A stretch of 64,000 nt of DNA, from contig MNCI01014219.1 of NCBI GenBank assembly GCA_015680685.1, positions 65,055 to 129,054 of the forward strand. Reading direction: 5' to 3'. The notes below the pieces were generated by a model that saw only the letters and a program-made list of their open reading frames with translations, made no database searches and was not told the DNA's origin. Positions within the stretch are counted from its first letter, which is position 1. The number at the start of each line of letters is the position of its first letter. Made by a program: the position numbers and the translations under genes. The stretch is from Gnetum montanum. Taxonomy: Eukaryota > Streptophyta > Gnetopsida > Gnetales > Gnetaceae. Positions 23,646-34,899 of the stretch are shown piece by piece.

Positions 23646-24044
23646 TTTCCAAGGGAATTTTATGAGTCATAATATTGGGGTCAAAAGTTCTTAAATGATC
23701 ATACGACCAAGCAAAATTATCTAAATTTTCTCTAAGAACTTGTATCAATTACCCTTTTACACTTGATTAAAGCTTTGGAGTATCTTGACACCCTAAGTTA
23801 ACTATTTCATAAGCTTGAAATTTAGCATTTTGAATGTTTAATTCTTTCATTAGTTTCTGTTTGAATTCTTCTTCCATCTATAGCACCCTTTGAGGTATTT
23901 TCTCCTTGGATTTTAAATCAATTCTCCTGTGTTATTTAGGAATCAAATTATTTGCTAATCATCTTTAAATACTTGAAAGCAATCCTAATTATCAAGGGCT
24001 TTTGACTCTAATTCTAACTTGATTACTATTTTATTATTTTCAGC

Positions 24045-24490
24045 TATGCTTGATAAATCTTGGGTTGAAGCTACTACTTTAAGCTTATCAGCCTTCTGGT
24101 TCTTTTCCTTTGGGATGTTTTCAATTTTATATTACATTAAATTTTTGAGTAATCTTATTGCCATTTTCCTATAAGTTTTAATGAATGAGATCTTAACACT
24201 ACACTTTCCTTCGACTTGATCACATATGAGTTTTGAGTTTCCTTTAAGCACTAACTTGGTAATTCCTTTTTCATGTGCCATTGTTAAGTGTCTATATAAA
24301 GCTTCTTGCTTATCTCTATTGTTGGTAGATGGAAATTTCAATTGTATAGCTTTTATATCTACTTGAATTTCTAGACCAATTAGAATAATACCAATTCATG
24401 ATCCTCTTGAATTACAAGCCCTATTGAAATATAGTTGTTAGAATTATTCTATTTGACCATTAGAATGCATAACTTGTATTTCTTGAATTG
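24045..24490 (-). pseudogene. RLG-2 archaeal-type RNase H-like domain
   Basis: Minus strand: LYFNRACNSRGS-IGIIL, equivalent to the usual YFDGA-N--G-G-G-VL (catalytic Asp now Asn); then LKFPSTNNRDKQEALYRHLT (usual F--TNN-AEYEAL--GL); KLVLKGNSKLICDQVEGK (usual V-GDS-LV--QV, Asp to Asn); FIKTYRKMAIRLL; and IENIPKEKNQKADKL (usual H-PR--N--AD-LA). This is the aRNH domain known from Tat-group gypsy elements, but here it lies between protease and RT. All three acidic positions visible appear changed. Confidence 0.75.
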
Positions 24491-24639
24491 AGCTAACTTC
24501 TAATTCAACTTCTCTTGATTCAACTCTTTTGTTTCTCCCATCTAAAGTCACATTCTTTATCATTAATGGCTTATGATACACATAAATCTGATTTGGTTCA
24601 CCTTTCCATGGCAATCACATATGTGAATAATCTTTAGTT

Positions 24640-24975
24640 ATATATCCAGAAAAATTTTGCCTCCAAATTCTACTCAATAACAAGCTATAAGAATTGGGGA
24701 TATCAACTACTTGAATAGTGACCCTACTCTTGATCCTTGGATTTGAAGCCAATTAAAGCAGCATGTTTGGTAATTGACCTACTATTATGACTTTGGGTTT
24801 GTCAACTTAGAGAATTTTCTTATCTAATTTTCAAGTTTTAATCTTAGTTGATCACATATTATCATAGGCATCAATGTTGAAGTGGCTTCTAAATATACTA
24901 AAAAATTATGCAAATATCTACCCTTCAACTTAAGAGTTAATAAGAAAGGGAAAGCATCTCTATCAGCAACAACCT
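24640..24975 (-). pseudogene. RLG-2 protease remnant
   Basis: Minus strand: DAFPFLLTLKLKGRYLHNFL, then VYLEATSTLMP, where the retropepsin D-x-G-A triad is eroded; CDQLRLKLE; PKVIIVGQLPNMLL; TIQVVDIPNSYSLLLSR; ending GYITKDYSHM-LPWKGEPNQI. The last block is a recognisable post-protease motif of one plant gypsy group. Confidence 0.7.
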
Positions 24976-25149
24976 ATGTTTTACTAGTAGATTTCTCATT
25001 GTGAATGTAGTTTGTGGCAACATCTCCCATTTTCTTCTTATTCTTAATTTCCACTAAAATTCTTTTGGAGCATCCTTTCATTTATAGTAGTTTATATAGG
25101 CTAATATTAGCTTTAATTATTTTTAAGTATTCTATTATAGCATTTTTCT

Positions 25150-26535
25150 TATCACTATAAAATCCTAATTTTCTAAATATTTTTGGGAGAGAATCTTGGT
25201 GATCTTCTTCATTAGGCTGAGATTTTTCTTTTGAATTCTATCTTTCTTAAAAAATATTAGGTTTTCTAGTAGGCTCAAGTATTGTATTTGATGGTATATA
25301 TGTGGTAGGTCTTTCTTTAATACTTCTAAGTTCATATCTAGGTTCTTCATTGTTATTAAAATCATCACTAGAATAGTATCTTGACTTTGAATCCTTAGAT
25401 ATCTCATCACTCAATGACCTTTCTATATAATATACTTTTGGATATGCAAACTCTCTAAACTCCTCTTCAAATTCTATTAGGTTGGAATCAAATAAAGCTT
25501 CACATGATTTAGTTTCTTCAAATTCTGCTCGAATACCTAACTTGTTGAATTTTCTATCTTCCTTGATCTTTACTTTTGACATAACTTTTTCTAACTTAAT
25601 AATTTTATTTGACATCTCTTTCAAAAGTTTGTCTTTATCAAATTCTTCATTTTGAAATTCTATAGAGCCAATGATTGAAGGTAACATTTTAGGTTGAGTT
25701 GAACTTTGAAGTGGAAATATTTCTATTTGAGGCTCTTTTATAGAAGGGTGAGTATTTTCAAGGATTAAATTCAATTGTCTTTCTAATTTTGTAGCCTTAC
25801 TATAAAGTTTTGTTTAAGTATTGATATTTGGGATCCTTCGTAGCCAAATTGAGATTATGGAATCTATGGTGTTTAGATAGGTATCTCTTAAAACTTCATT
25901 GCTTGGGTGAAACTAGTTTTGAAATAAACCACAAACTCTTTAAAACTTAATGTTAAATTCTCTTGCTAACTATTTATTCCCCTACTTCATTTGAACTAGG
26001 CCACTAAATAACTAATGTTGTTCAATTTGATTATCAAATTAGGCTATAAATGTGGTTTTCATATTATTCCAACTAGTAATACTATTATTAGGTAAGTTTG
26101 AGTATCAAATTTTGGCCATCTCCTTGAGGTTGGCTATAAACAACCTACATGCTTGATCTAGATGTTGAATATTTGCATGGACAAGGACTAGTTGAAACAA
26201 TATAAATACTTTTTTGCCAGATAAGCTTTAGGAATATCATGATAAGCATTAAACATTAAAGGTGTGGGTAGTTGGAATGGGTTAATAGGAGGAAATTTTG
26301 CCATTATTTTCTATGCTCTACTGGTAGAACCTATTTGTAATTTAAGTTTCCTTTTAAAAGACAACTTCTTAAGTAGTGGTGATGTCCTAGTACATTGTGT
26401 TTTAATTTTACTACTTGAATTCCTAATTATAGTTTCAATTTCTCTGGACAAGATTCTACTCTCAAGTTTAAATGTATTTGTTGAACTTTTAAAATCTTCT
26501 TGTTCACTTGAAGAGCCTCTTTTGAGTTGAAACAA
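25150..26535 (-). pseudogene. RLG-2 gag remnant
   Basis: Minus-strand segments include MFQLKRGSSSEQED at 26,535; then KFPPINPFQLPTPLMFNAY near 26,290; LREFN-like capsid blocks near 26,000 (FITQFENQIEQH; AREFNIKF); and a long acidic charged frame at 25,247-25,774 with coiled-coil character (KEMSNKIIKLEKVMSKVK). No zinc knuckle is seen. Identification rests mainly on position upstream of protease. Confidence 0.55.
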
Positions 26536-26818
26536 CTAAGAGACACTCATGAGTTAAAACAACTAACTTAATTTATTTATAACTAACTTTTATTTATTAT
26601 AACCTAATAAACTATAAACTATTTTGTGAATAATAAGAGGCCATCCTTCTAATGTCGGTTAAAGCTGTTGTTGTCTATTTTTGATGCTGAAAGGAAAAGT
26701 TGTTTTATGAAGGTCAACCCTCCTTCTAGTGCTAGTTAAAAGGTTCTTGTGGTACAATCAAGAATAACTTTGGTACAAGAAAATAGTTTTGTGATTGAAC
26801 TCTTTTTAGATGGTTGTT

Positions 26819-26832
26819 GATCTCTGGTACCA
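26819..26832 (-). promoter_or_regulatory. RLG-2 primer-binding site (tRNA-Met type)
   Basis: On the minus strand, TGGTACCAGAGATC differs at two positions from the common plant initiator-Met primer site TGGTATCAGAGC over the first 12 bases. It sets the left limit of the 5' LTR. Confidence 0.6.
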
Positions 26833-28129
26833 CCAAGGCACGAATGCCCCCAAATAGCCTGTACTAGCAAATGAGCTAATGTGAATAATAGCAAATAATG
26901 GTGATGGTTAATCTAACTAATTGTAAATGATGATAAACATCTATCTATGAGGTAAGAGAATTAATTTAAGAAATATTTGTTTTATAAATGTTTGATTATC
27001 TATTTCTTCTAGCTATCTTTTAGCATAAATCAAGAAATTGAATAAGTTTCCTAAAAATCTAACCTTGAATATTATAACATATACATATAGGAAATAAGAA
27101 ACTTTATAGAAAAAGCCAATCTTAAATTTTGAGCTATTTGCTAGGTAACTTCCTAAAGCAAGATCACAAAAGCTTTGTTAAATAGAGTGGGAAACTAAGG
27201 AAAACAAAATTATTCACAAAGCTTAGAATCATTCAAATATGAAAATATTTCTATGCTAAACTAATTAAGGACTAACATTATTAAAGCTATCCCATCCAAC
27301 TAGAATAATAGAAATAAGCTAAACCTCCGCTTGATAGAGAAAGAAGCCTATTCCAAAACTAGTAATCCATTCATGTATAACTATTCAATACTCATGCTAC
27401 TAAAAAAAATAGGAAAAAGCTACTTAATTAAATCTACTAAGCTAATAGATGGAAGCTAAGAGAGATAGATGGAACATGTTTAAAATGCCATTACATAAAA
27501 CAATCTTTACAAGCTTTCTTTTGTACCTTCCCCTAGGATCCAACTTTCAAGGTCCTCCTTTCCTAGATCCTCCTTTCAAATCTACTCTAGGCTTTATATA
27601 ATAGCCTCTGGCAATTACAATCATTATTAAAGTTCAAAGCTATAGTTCCCTCACATCTTGTTCATATAATTGTAGGACATTTGATAACTATTTTGTTTAT
27701 AAATCCTCTTCATTCTTTGAATCTAAAGCTCTTTGATTAATAGTTGGTGAGATAATGTTATGTGATTGAGAAGAAACTTAAAGCTCAATTCATTGAACCT
27801 AATTTAGCATCATTAAGCTTCTTTAAGAATCTCATTGGTGTTCGTTCTCCCAAAATTGATTTAGTTAGGGAGTTTGTTAGCTTTGCTGAAGAAGCTCCCA
27901 TGTTGGCTCAAACTTATTTTAATTCAAGCTTCTTTTGGGTGATTTCATTTATGATGGTAGTAATTGTCATTCAAATAACCTTTTTTTAGTTGAGGTAACA
28001 ACTTTTTCTTAGCTCTTAGTTAAATTACCAATTCCTTCTCCTTTTTGTATATTCGTGTGGGTGAGGCTTGGTGGTCTTGTGCTTTAATGACAACCTTTAA
28101 CTTCATTTTGTTTCTAGCTCTATTTATTG

Positions 28130-31060
28130 ATGTAGATTCTATCTTCACTTAGCCTTTATGCCATCGTAGAGCTATTTTGGTTGGCTATATTGAAGAGATC
28201 ATATGGCAGAATGGTTGTAGGGCTTCTTCGTAGAGCTCATATTCTATTTTGTGAGTTACACCTCCCCCTACAGAGCTTGATTAAAAGGAGATGTACATGT
28301 GTGCAAAATATAATCCATTGTGGACCTTGGATGAGCTTTAACGTGGCTTGTAAAGATTCTTCATAGAATTGAATTTTGCCTCTATGAACATAAGCTAACT
28401 TAAGAGCTAACATGGTAGGACTACTTTGTAGAGCTACATTTGTGCTCCATGAAAGCTTATGTGGTAGAACCATTTTATAGAGCCATTTTTTGGTTTGATG
28501 AACCTACAACACTATGAATAGTAGAAGATCTTTCCTTATGAGTTGATGTGGTAGAGCTTTTTTCTAGAATCATTTTTCATCTTTACAAGCTAATTCTATG
28601 AGTTGATGTGATAGAGCAATGACATAGCATGTAGAGTGGCTTTTGCCTCTCTTTATGGAACCAATTTTTGGTTCTACAAACCTAACCCATAAAAGTAGTT
28701 ATGGAGATGCTAAGGTGGGTGTTAATGTGGCTCATAGAATTGCTTTAGTAAAACCATTTTTAGGTTATATGAGCTAATTCTACAAAGGAGCTATTTTTGA
28801 AGATGATGATGTGAAAAAATCAATTCATAAAATAAGTTTTCAATTCTACAAGCTTCTTCTATGAGCCAACATGGTAGAGTGATGACGTGGTTCATCAAGC
28901 TTCTTCATAGAATTGAATTTTGCCCCTATGAGCATAAGCTAACTCTAAAGCTTATGTGGAAAATCAACTTATGTAACCATTTTTAAGCCCCATGAAAGCT
29001 AACATGGTAGAACTACTTTTTAGAGCCATTTTAACCTCTACAAATCTCATCCACTAGCTGACATGGTAGAGCTAAAAGTGAGCTTGCATGTCAAGTTGAA
29101 ATTCAACTTTGTAAACTAGTTTGACATGTTGATGAGGAAGATGAACTTATTTCCAAAGTTGAATTTTAACCTGATGAATCGGCTCTATGAGCTAACATGG
29201 CATGGTGTTGACATAAGCTCATTGAATTACTTTTTCATTGGGATGAAAGGAGAATGGCTAATTTTAGAATTTGGAAAAGTGGAGCATGTTCCATTTCGTA
29301 CTTTGTACCATAGAGTGTCATGTGCACCGTGATGGAAGAAATGCTTTTTGGTCAATATCAATTTGCATATTTTTCCCTTGAATCTTTTAATGTTGACCTG
29401 ATATAGCTCTTTCGTAGAACAAAAAATTAACTTTATGAACTAGCTTTTTGAGGACACTGATGTGTAGATGTTGATGTGGAAGAGCTATTTTGTAGAGTTG
29501 TTTCTCAAATTTATGAGCTTCATGTATGAGTTGATGTGGCAGAACAATGACATGGCTTGTAGAGCTTCTTCGTAGAACTAGATTTTGGTTCTATGAGTAT
29601 AGCTTAACTTGAAATCTTACGTGGAAGATTTGCTTTGTAGAACCTCTTTTAAGCTTCACAAATATCATCTATGAGCTAATGTGTTAGAATAAATTTTGTG
29701 TCTATTTGTAGACCTAAGCTTTGGCTTCATGAACCTGCTCTATGTTGCTAATGTGGTAGAGCTCTTTCGTAGAACCACGATTAAGCTCTATGAGCTAACA
29801 TGACATGATGTTGACATGGTAAAGCTCTTTTCTAGAATTGCTTTTGAGCTCTATGAATTGGTTTTATGAGTTGACATGGTATGATGCTAACATGGTAGAG
29901 CCATTTTTAAGAGCTATTTGCATAATCATATTTTGTCTCTACAAAAGTAAAATTCCTTCTTGGCTACGTAGAATCATTCTTAACTCTTCTCATATAGCTA
30001 CCTTTCCAATCTACAAACTTTTCCAAAAAAATCCCATGTGTCATATGGGATAAATAAAGTGCTTCCTCAAGTAGAATCCCTTTGTAGAGCTAAATTCTAC
30101 TTCTACTAGCCTCCTCCAGAAGTTGACATGGTAGAATTTGAAATAAGCTCCTTTGTGAAGTAGAATTTTCACTCTTAAAAAAATATTCTCAGCTTTTAAG
30201 CCGATGTGGAAGAACCAATTTTGTGCTTTTTTTGTAGATCTAAATTTTGGCTTTACGAGAAATGTTTTCTCCCCATAGCTGATGTGGTAAATGAGGAATT
30301 TAGATGGGGCTTTACCATCTAGATGAAAAGTGCAACCCCATTGCTTTTCAATTACTAGCTTTAATTCTTTTTATGAGCTTATTTTTGTGCTGTTCTTGGG
30401 CCCACTATTGCATAGTTCATGCACATAGTTTATCTTGATACAAAATGTTCATCTAGATGAAAATTTCTACTGAATCCAAATGTTGATGTGGTATGCACAT
30501 TTAATTTGAAAATTTTTATAAACTTAACTACTTTAGTAGTTGACATGGAAGATGAAAAAATGTGAATAGCTATTTCTTCTTTCATCTAGATGAAAATCAC
30601 CATTCTTCCTAAAATAATGTAGCAGTTGAAGGTTAATAGCTGATCACACTATTTAAAATAGCTTTTCAACATGTGAGTTTTAAACTTATCTAGATGCAAA
30701 TAATGCATCCAGATAAAAATCTTCATTTTTTGATGAGCTTATTTAACTTTGAAATAGATTTGATAAACTTAATCACATCTAAATCAAATTCATGGCTTCT
30801 TTGATTACTCCACTAATGAAGAACAACTATTTCCTTAGAATCCCATCCAAATGGAAATTAACTCAAGGTAATTGAAGAGCTCACATGGTAGAGCTATCTA
30901 GTAGAACCATTTTGTAGATTTATGAACCTCTCTTGATATACTAACGTGCTGAAGCAAATTTCATTGAAACTTTTAAGTTTAATGAGCCTTAGCCATACTG
31001 ATGAAGCTGACGTGATGGAACCACTTTTTAGGGCTAATCTTTGGTTCTATGAGTTCCTTC
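28130..31060. repeat. Degenerate repeat field in RLG-2 LTR
   Basis: Dozens of imperfect copies of a short module of the form GAGCTNACATGGTAGAGC followed by TTTTGTAGARCC and a T-rich spacer. Larger blocks also recur: GAGCTTCTTCRTAGAAYT and TATGARYATARGCTWACTT recur near 28,350, 28,895 and 29,550, so there is a higher-order period of about 550-650 bp. Confidence 0.7.
30316..30714. promoter_or_regulatory. Palindrome series CATCTAGATG
   Basis: Perfect CATCTAGATG followed by AAAA at 30,316-30,325, 30,450-30,459 and 30,583-30,592, spaced 134 and 133 bp. Two imperfect copies lie at about 30,687-30,696 and 30,705-30,714. It lies in the U3 part of the RLG-2 LTR. Confidence 0.6.
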
Positions 31061-32105
31061 CTTATGCTGATATGGTAAGGTTTTTTAGAGGGCTTCTATT
31101 TAGAACCATTTCTAATTGCTATGAACTTGTTAATCTTGAAAGTGTTGACGTGATAACGTAGACCCAGTTAACTGATGAGGCTTGTAGAAGTATCTCATAG
31201 AATCTCTTTCTTATTATGATGCATATGTGGAAGAGCCAAATTGTAGAGCTATTTTTCAACTCTACAAGCTTTCTTCTTATGACCATTAACATGACCATAA
31301 GATCATTTTGTGAAGCTAATTTTCTACCTCATAAGAGAATTAACGCTTTACTCTTTGAGCTATTCTACCTCATAAGAGAATTAACACTGTACTCTTCAAG
31401 CTAACTTGGCAAAGCTATTTTGTAGAGCCCAAAGTATCTCTCCAACTTCTCATCATGCTTACATGGTGAAACTGATTAAGACTCCTCTTCTTAAAGCCAC
31501 TTATGATTTGTAGAGTTGAGTTAGAAAAGACACTTTATTTTATTCATCGGTGAAACAAATCATTTATTTAACCAACTACCATGGCAAAAAAAAATTCCCT
31601 TTTTCTAATTAAGCTTCGTTTCTTTGAAATGAGGGTTTCTATCATTACTTAATTATTTGTTCTAATGTTTGTTATCATGAAATTGATTCTTAAGCTTTGT
31701 GATTTTGTTTTGGATGAGCTTGACTTACTTCTAGTTAACAAAAAATGAATTCGAGTCTTAACTAGTATAAGCTTTGTTTTTGATGTTCAGTTAATTAATC
31801 TATGTAGTGTCTTAGTTAGCTTGAAAACTCTAACTTTTTGATAAATGATCAAAAATACTTACAAGGATTTGTTCTACTTCAGAACTTTTGTTTTGTAGAT
31901 CTTCAAATGCATTGCACTTCCTTTAATGCTTTTTCCAACATTTCTTGATGGAAGCTCATATTAATGAATCTTTGATAGCTTAAACTTTGGTTCATTTATT
32001 AACACTACTTAGAACTTTATTTACTTTAATGGCAACATGAGAAGGATTGAGCATGTAATTGTATGGTTAAAGTTATTCCATGTCAATGGTTAATTGTTGC
32101 CCTAA

Positions 32106-32255
32106 CAATAGTACTGAGTTTTAAACTTCTGTAAATCTTGGGATGTATCTATGTTTTAGGTTCCAATAACCTTAATTTGATAACTTCAATTCAGAGTTTG
32201 ATTTCATTGGGTAATTTTGAGTTCTAAAGTTCAAATGTAACTATATATTTTGGTT
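32106..32255 (+). repeat. SINE-like copies S8 and S9
   Basis: S8 (32,106-32,170) begins abruptly at the RLG-2 LTR edge with ATAGTACTGAGTTTTAAAC and lacks its promoter boxes. S9 (32,171-32,255) follows with TTAATTTGATAACTTC, CAGAGTTTGATTTC (B box) and TGAGTTCTAAAGTTC. RLG-2 may have inserted into S8, but the other flank is lost. Confidence 0.6.
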
Positions 32256-32474
32256 GACAATAAATATTGCTAAGAAAATAGTTTGAATTTGAACAACACC
32301 ATCTTATTCTCATAAAAATTTGAAAGCATCCTCTACTTTTATACTCTAAATTTTTATTTTCAATATATATTTATTTTGGGGTTTGACACCTTCCCCCCAA
32401 ATACACCAATCCTCCTTCCCATCAACTAACATGCACTAAAAAAAAAGTTGAAGACATAAAAGATCTTGGAGATG

Positions 32475-32605
32475 GGGTATTGGAACCCAAAATAATGAAA
32501 ACATAGGTATACCTCAAGATATATAGAAATTTATAACTCAACATTATCCACCAGAATTGAACTTATAACTTAGAGTTTCCAAATGAAAAGTCTTACCTCA
32601 TTATT
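32475..32605 (-). repeat. SINE-like copy S10
   Basis: Reverse copy with GGTATTGGAACCC (family 3' part), ATAGGTATACCTCAAGAT, TTTATAACTCAACATTATCC, AGAATTGAACTTATAAC and an eroded A box AAGTCTTACCTCATTA. Confidence 0.65.
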
Positions 32606-32650
32606 ATAAAAAATCTTTGAAAGACCTTTCTATTAAGCCCAATATTGGAT

Positions 32651-32726
32651 AATGGTGAACCTAAAATATTTTCCTAATAATATTTATCTTTGAGATGCAT
32701 AGTTAAATTAGAACTTTATATCTTAG
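32651..32726 (-). repeat. SINE-like copy S11, left part, split by solo LTR
   Basis: ATTAGAACTTTATATCTTAG matches the S6 body. The copy is cut by the solo LTR and resumes at 33,594 with CTTAATATTTTTTAAC and ACTTGGAGTCTCCAAATC (to about 33,650). CTTAG/CTTAA flanks the LTR as a 4-of-5 target duplication. Confidence 0.65.
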
Positions 32727-33593
32727 TGATGAGCGGTGAGTATAACCTACGCCCAACCATATGAATCACAAAGCATTCATGCGTGATCCAATTGAATTTT
32801 GTGGGCTTCTAGTGTATTGAGTACGCTAGTTCTAGGAGGTGAAACTAATCATTGCAATTGTTATCTTCCTAGTTACACTTGTGAGTATAAGGGTATGGTT
32901 AAGTATAACTAAGGCATATGATTTTTATCATTTTTATGTTTTTTTGTGTTCTAAGTCTCATAAGAATAAAGAATAATGAATAAAGGTATTTAATTGCTAA
33001 TTTAATCTAATTAACTAGCTAACCCTTAACTAATCTTAACATAAGAATCCATTCCCACTCGTTGTACACATCTTAAACATGTATAACACTATTGGGTTAT
33101 CAAACGTTAAGCGTTATTGGGTTTACTAAGCGTTACATGTATGCTTGAAGTGGTTGTACTCGTGTTTTAATTAATCACTATTTAATCTAGCTTACTTACT
33201 TACTTAAAACATTAAAGGAAATTTCTTAAAATATTAAATGCATGAAGAAAATAATTAATTTAGTCCAAGTGCTGCAAGGTTTGATCAGAAATGCTGCACA
33301 CACTGAAGTGCTTAGGTACAACATTGTTCAAGTAAAGATCTATACACTCTTTGACTCCTACTATGGACACTTAGACAATATTCTAACTTCTAAATGACAA
33401 AATTGCTAGAGCTTAGCTACAACTATGAGACTTGATGCCATAAATGCAGCTAAAGGTGAACATTTATAGGTGAAAATAGGGGGACCAATCGATAGGTACA
33501 CGTCAATGGGCCAAACCCCATGTCGATGAGATCATGTTGATGGGGTCGCATTGACAGGATGTTGTTGACGTGGCCAACCATGATGCTTCATCA
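32727..33593 (-). repeat. Solo LTR related to RLG-1
   Basis: Starts TGATGAGCGGTGAG and ends CTTCATCA. It aligns end to end with the RLG-1 LTRs (ACGCCCAACCATATGAATCA, TATGGTTAAGTATAACTAAG, GATTTTTATCATTTTTATG), with greater divergence. The minus-strand TATA box is at plus 33,472-33,478. No internal sequence is present and both sides fall in one SINE copy, as expected from recombination between the two LTRs of an insertion. Confidence 0.8.
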
Positions 33594-33715
33594 CTTAATA
33601 TTTTTTAACAAAATGAAACTCATAACTTGGAGTCTCCAAATCACTTAAGAAGCATGCAAAAAATTCTTAGAAAATCATTTACTCCATATGAAATACTTAA
33701 CATCAAAAAATGGAG

Positions 33716-33848
33716 GGTGTTGGAACCTGAAATAAGTAAAACATAGGTACACCCCAATATATGTAGTCCAACTAGAACTTTATATAGTTGAGCATTACTC
33801 AATGAAATCAAACCCATGACCTAGCATTTTATCACTAGGATAACACAT
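33716..33848 (-). repeat. SINE-like copy S12
   Basis: Reverse copy: GTTGGAACCTGAAATAAG, ATAGGTACACCCCAATATA, GTCCAACTAGAACTTTAT, B box as GAAATCAAACCC and A box as ATCACTAGGATAACACA. Confidence 0.7.
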
Positions 33849-34430
33849 CAGTATTATTAACATCCAAAAATGGCTATTGGATACCTTTATACATTAAAAA
33901 GAAATTGTTATAATACAATAAGTATAATTGAACAACCCATGAAGAAATAAGTACCTTACAATATTCATGTTACATCAACATCTTAAAGTGGATCAAGGTT
34001 ACGTGATTTGTGATATACCCTTCCAACTTACTAAATTTAGATTTTATGCAAAATAAATAATTTTCTAGAAAATAAGAAAATTAGCTATCTCCTATTAATT
34101 TTGAAAGAAGATTACACAATACAATAGAACCACAATACCATAGAACACACAATAGCACACCCAACGATATTGTAGAGTAAGAGGCTCTACAATTATACAA
34201 GATTATTGTTGATGTATAGAACAATAATTTGGATTCCTTTCCTCTTTCTTAGTATTGGTTTACAATAATCAAGATTTACACATAATGGCCAACACCACAC
34301 ATACAATTGACCACATAAACTCTTATGTTAAAAATAGGTGACACATACTAATATTGATCAAAACACAAAGCTAACCCTTTAGGAAAACCTTCCCCACATC
34401 TAACTCCACAATTTTTGCTATTTTTCAAGT
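33849..34430. other. No gene recognised
   Basis: AT-rich non-coding sequence. Confidence 0.5.
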
Positions 34431-34439
34431 CGGATTTGC

Positions 34440-34800
34440 CACATCCAAAGTTTCCTTACTTAAACAAGATGTCTTTTGGGCCTAGAAAAATGTCTTTTTG
34501 AGATTTAGAAACTTGTAGGAAAGATGTCTTCCAAAGGAAAAAGAAATATTTAGGTCTAGGAAGAAATCTTTTGATTTGAAAAGATGTCTTTTTGTGAATT
34601 GTTAGCTTGCAAGAAAGAGGTTTTTCAGTTTGGAAAGATGTCTTTTGGTTAGACAAGACATATTATAAGGTTGATATGACATCTTCTAGGCGGACAGGAT
34701 GTCTTTCGTAAACATCCCAACTCTTGGAAAAAACATCTTTTGAGTGATAAGGACATCTTCCATGCCTTCAAAACTATACTTCTCTACCTGTAGGGATTAA
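34440..34800 (-). repeat. Probable RLG-3 3' LTR part with AAGATGTCTT repeats
   Basis: About nine copies of AAGATGTCTT or its complement form (GACATCTT) in 330 bp, irregularly spaced. On the minus strand a possible LTR start TGTTAATCCC lies just after the chromodomain region. The minus frame at 34,456-34,656 is a product of the repeats. Confidence 0.4.
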
Positions 34801-34899
34801 CATCAGGCTCAAAAGAGATGTTTGTATACTAGCTCTTCCATCCTTCAAAAAGTGAACTTAGATGAAAAATGGAGTAGAGTAGAAGTGATCCCTCAATTA

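Larger units (their letters stand above)
19714..32107 (-). mobile_element. RLG-2: Ty3/gypsy element with giant 5' LTR
   Basis: Decayed minus-strand gypsy retrotransposon of about 12.4 kb as preserved. The right (5') LTR is inferred to span 26,833-32,107, bounded by a tRNA-Met-type primer site at 26,819-26,832 and by CTAACA at 32,107. Only the first kilobase of the matching 3' LTR survives on the left. Internal order on the minus strand is gag, protease, an archaeal-type RNase H-like domain, RT, RNase H, integrase. That position of the extra RNase H differs from the usual Tat order (after RNase H). The RT core is deleted and stops are frequent, so it is not autonomous. Lineage within Ty3/gypsy is not assigned. 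Confidence 0.7.
26833..32107 (-). repeat. RLG-2 5' LTR (about 5.3 kb)
   Basis: The right end (CTAACA at 32,107) and last kilobase are confirmed by the left copy. The left end is inferred from the primer site. A minus-strand TATA box (TATATAAAG, plus 27,592-27,600) sits about 0.75 kb from the internal edge, leaving a U3 of about 4.5 kb. Most of U3 is a degenerate repeat field (28,130-31,060). Open frames at 27,762-31,404 have Met/Trp-rich translations produced by the repeats and are not genes. Confidence 0.6.

Noticed and set aside
28130-31404. Several 60-80 codon plus-strand frames in the RLG-2 LTR
   Set aside because: Their similar Met/Trp/Tyr/Leu-rich sequences follow from the repeat modules of the LTR, not from a coding gene.
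31061-32107. RLG-2 LTR as only 1 kb long (the part shared by both copies)
   Set aside because: No primer site lies next to 31,061, the repeat modules cross that point without a break, and a primer site and TATA box lie at 26.8 and 27.6 kb.
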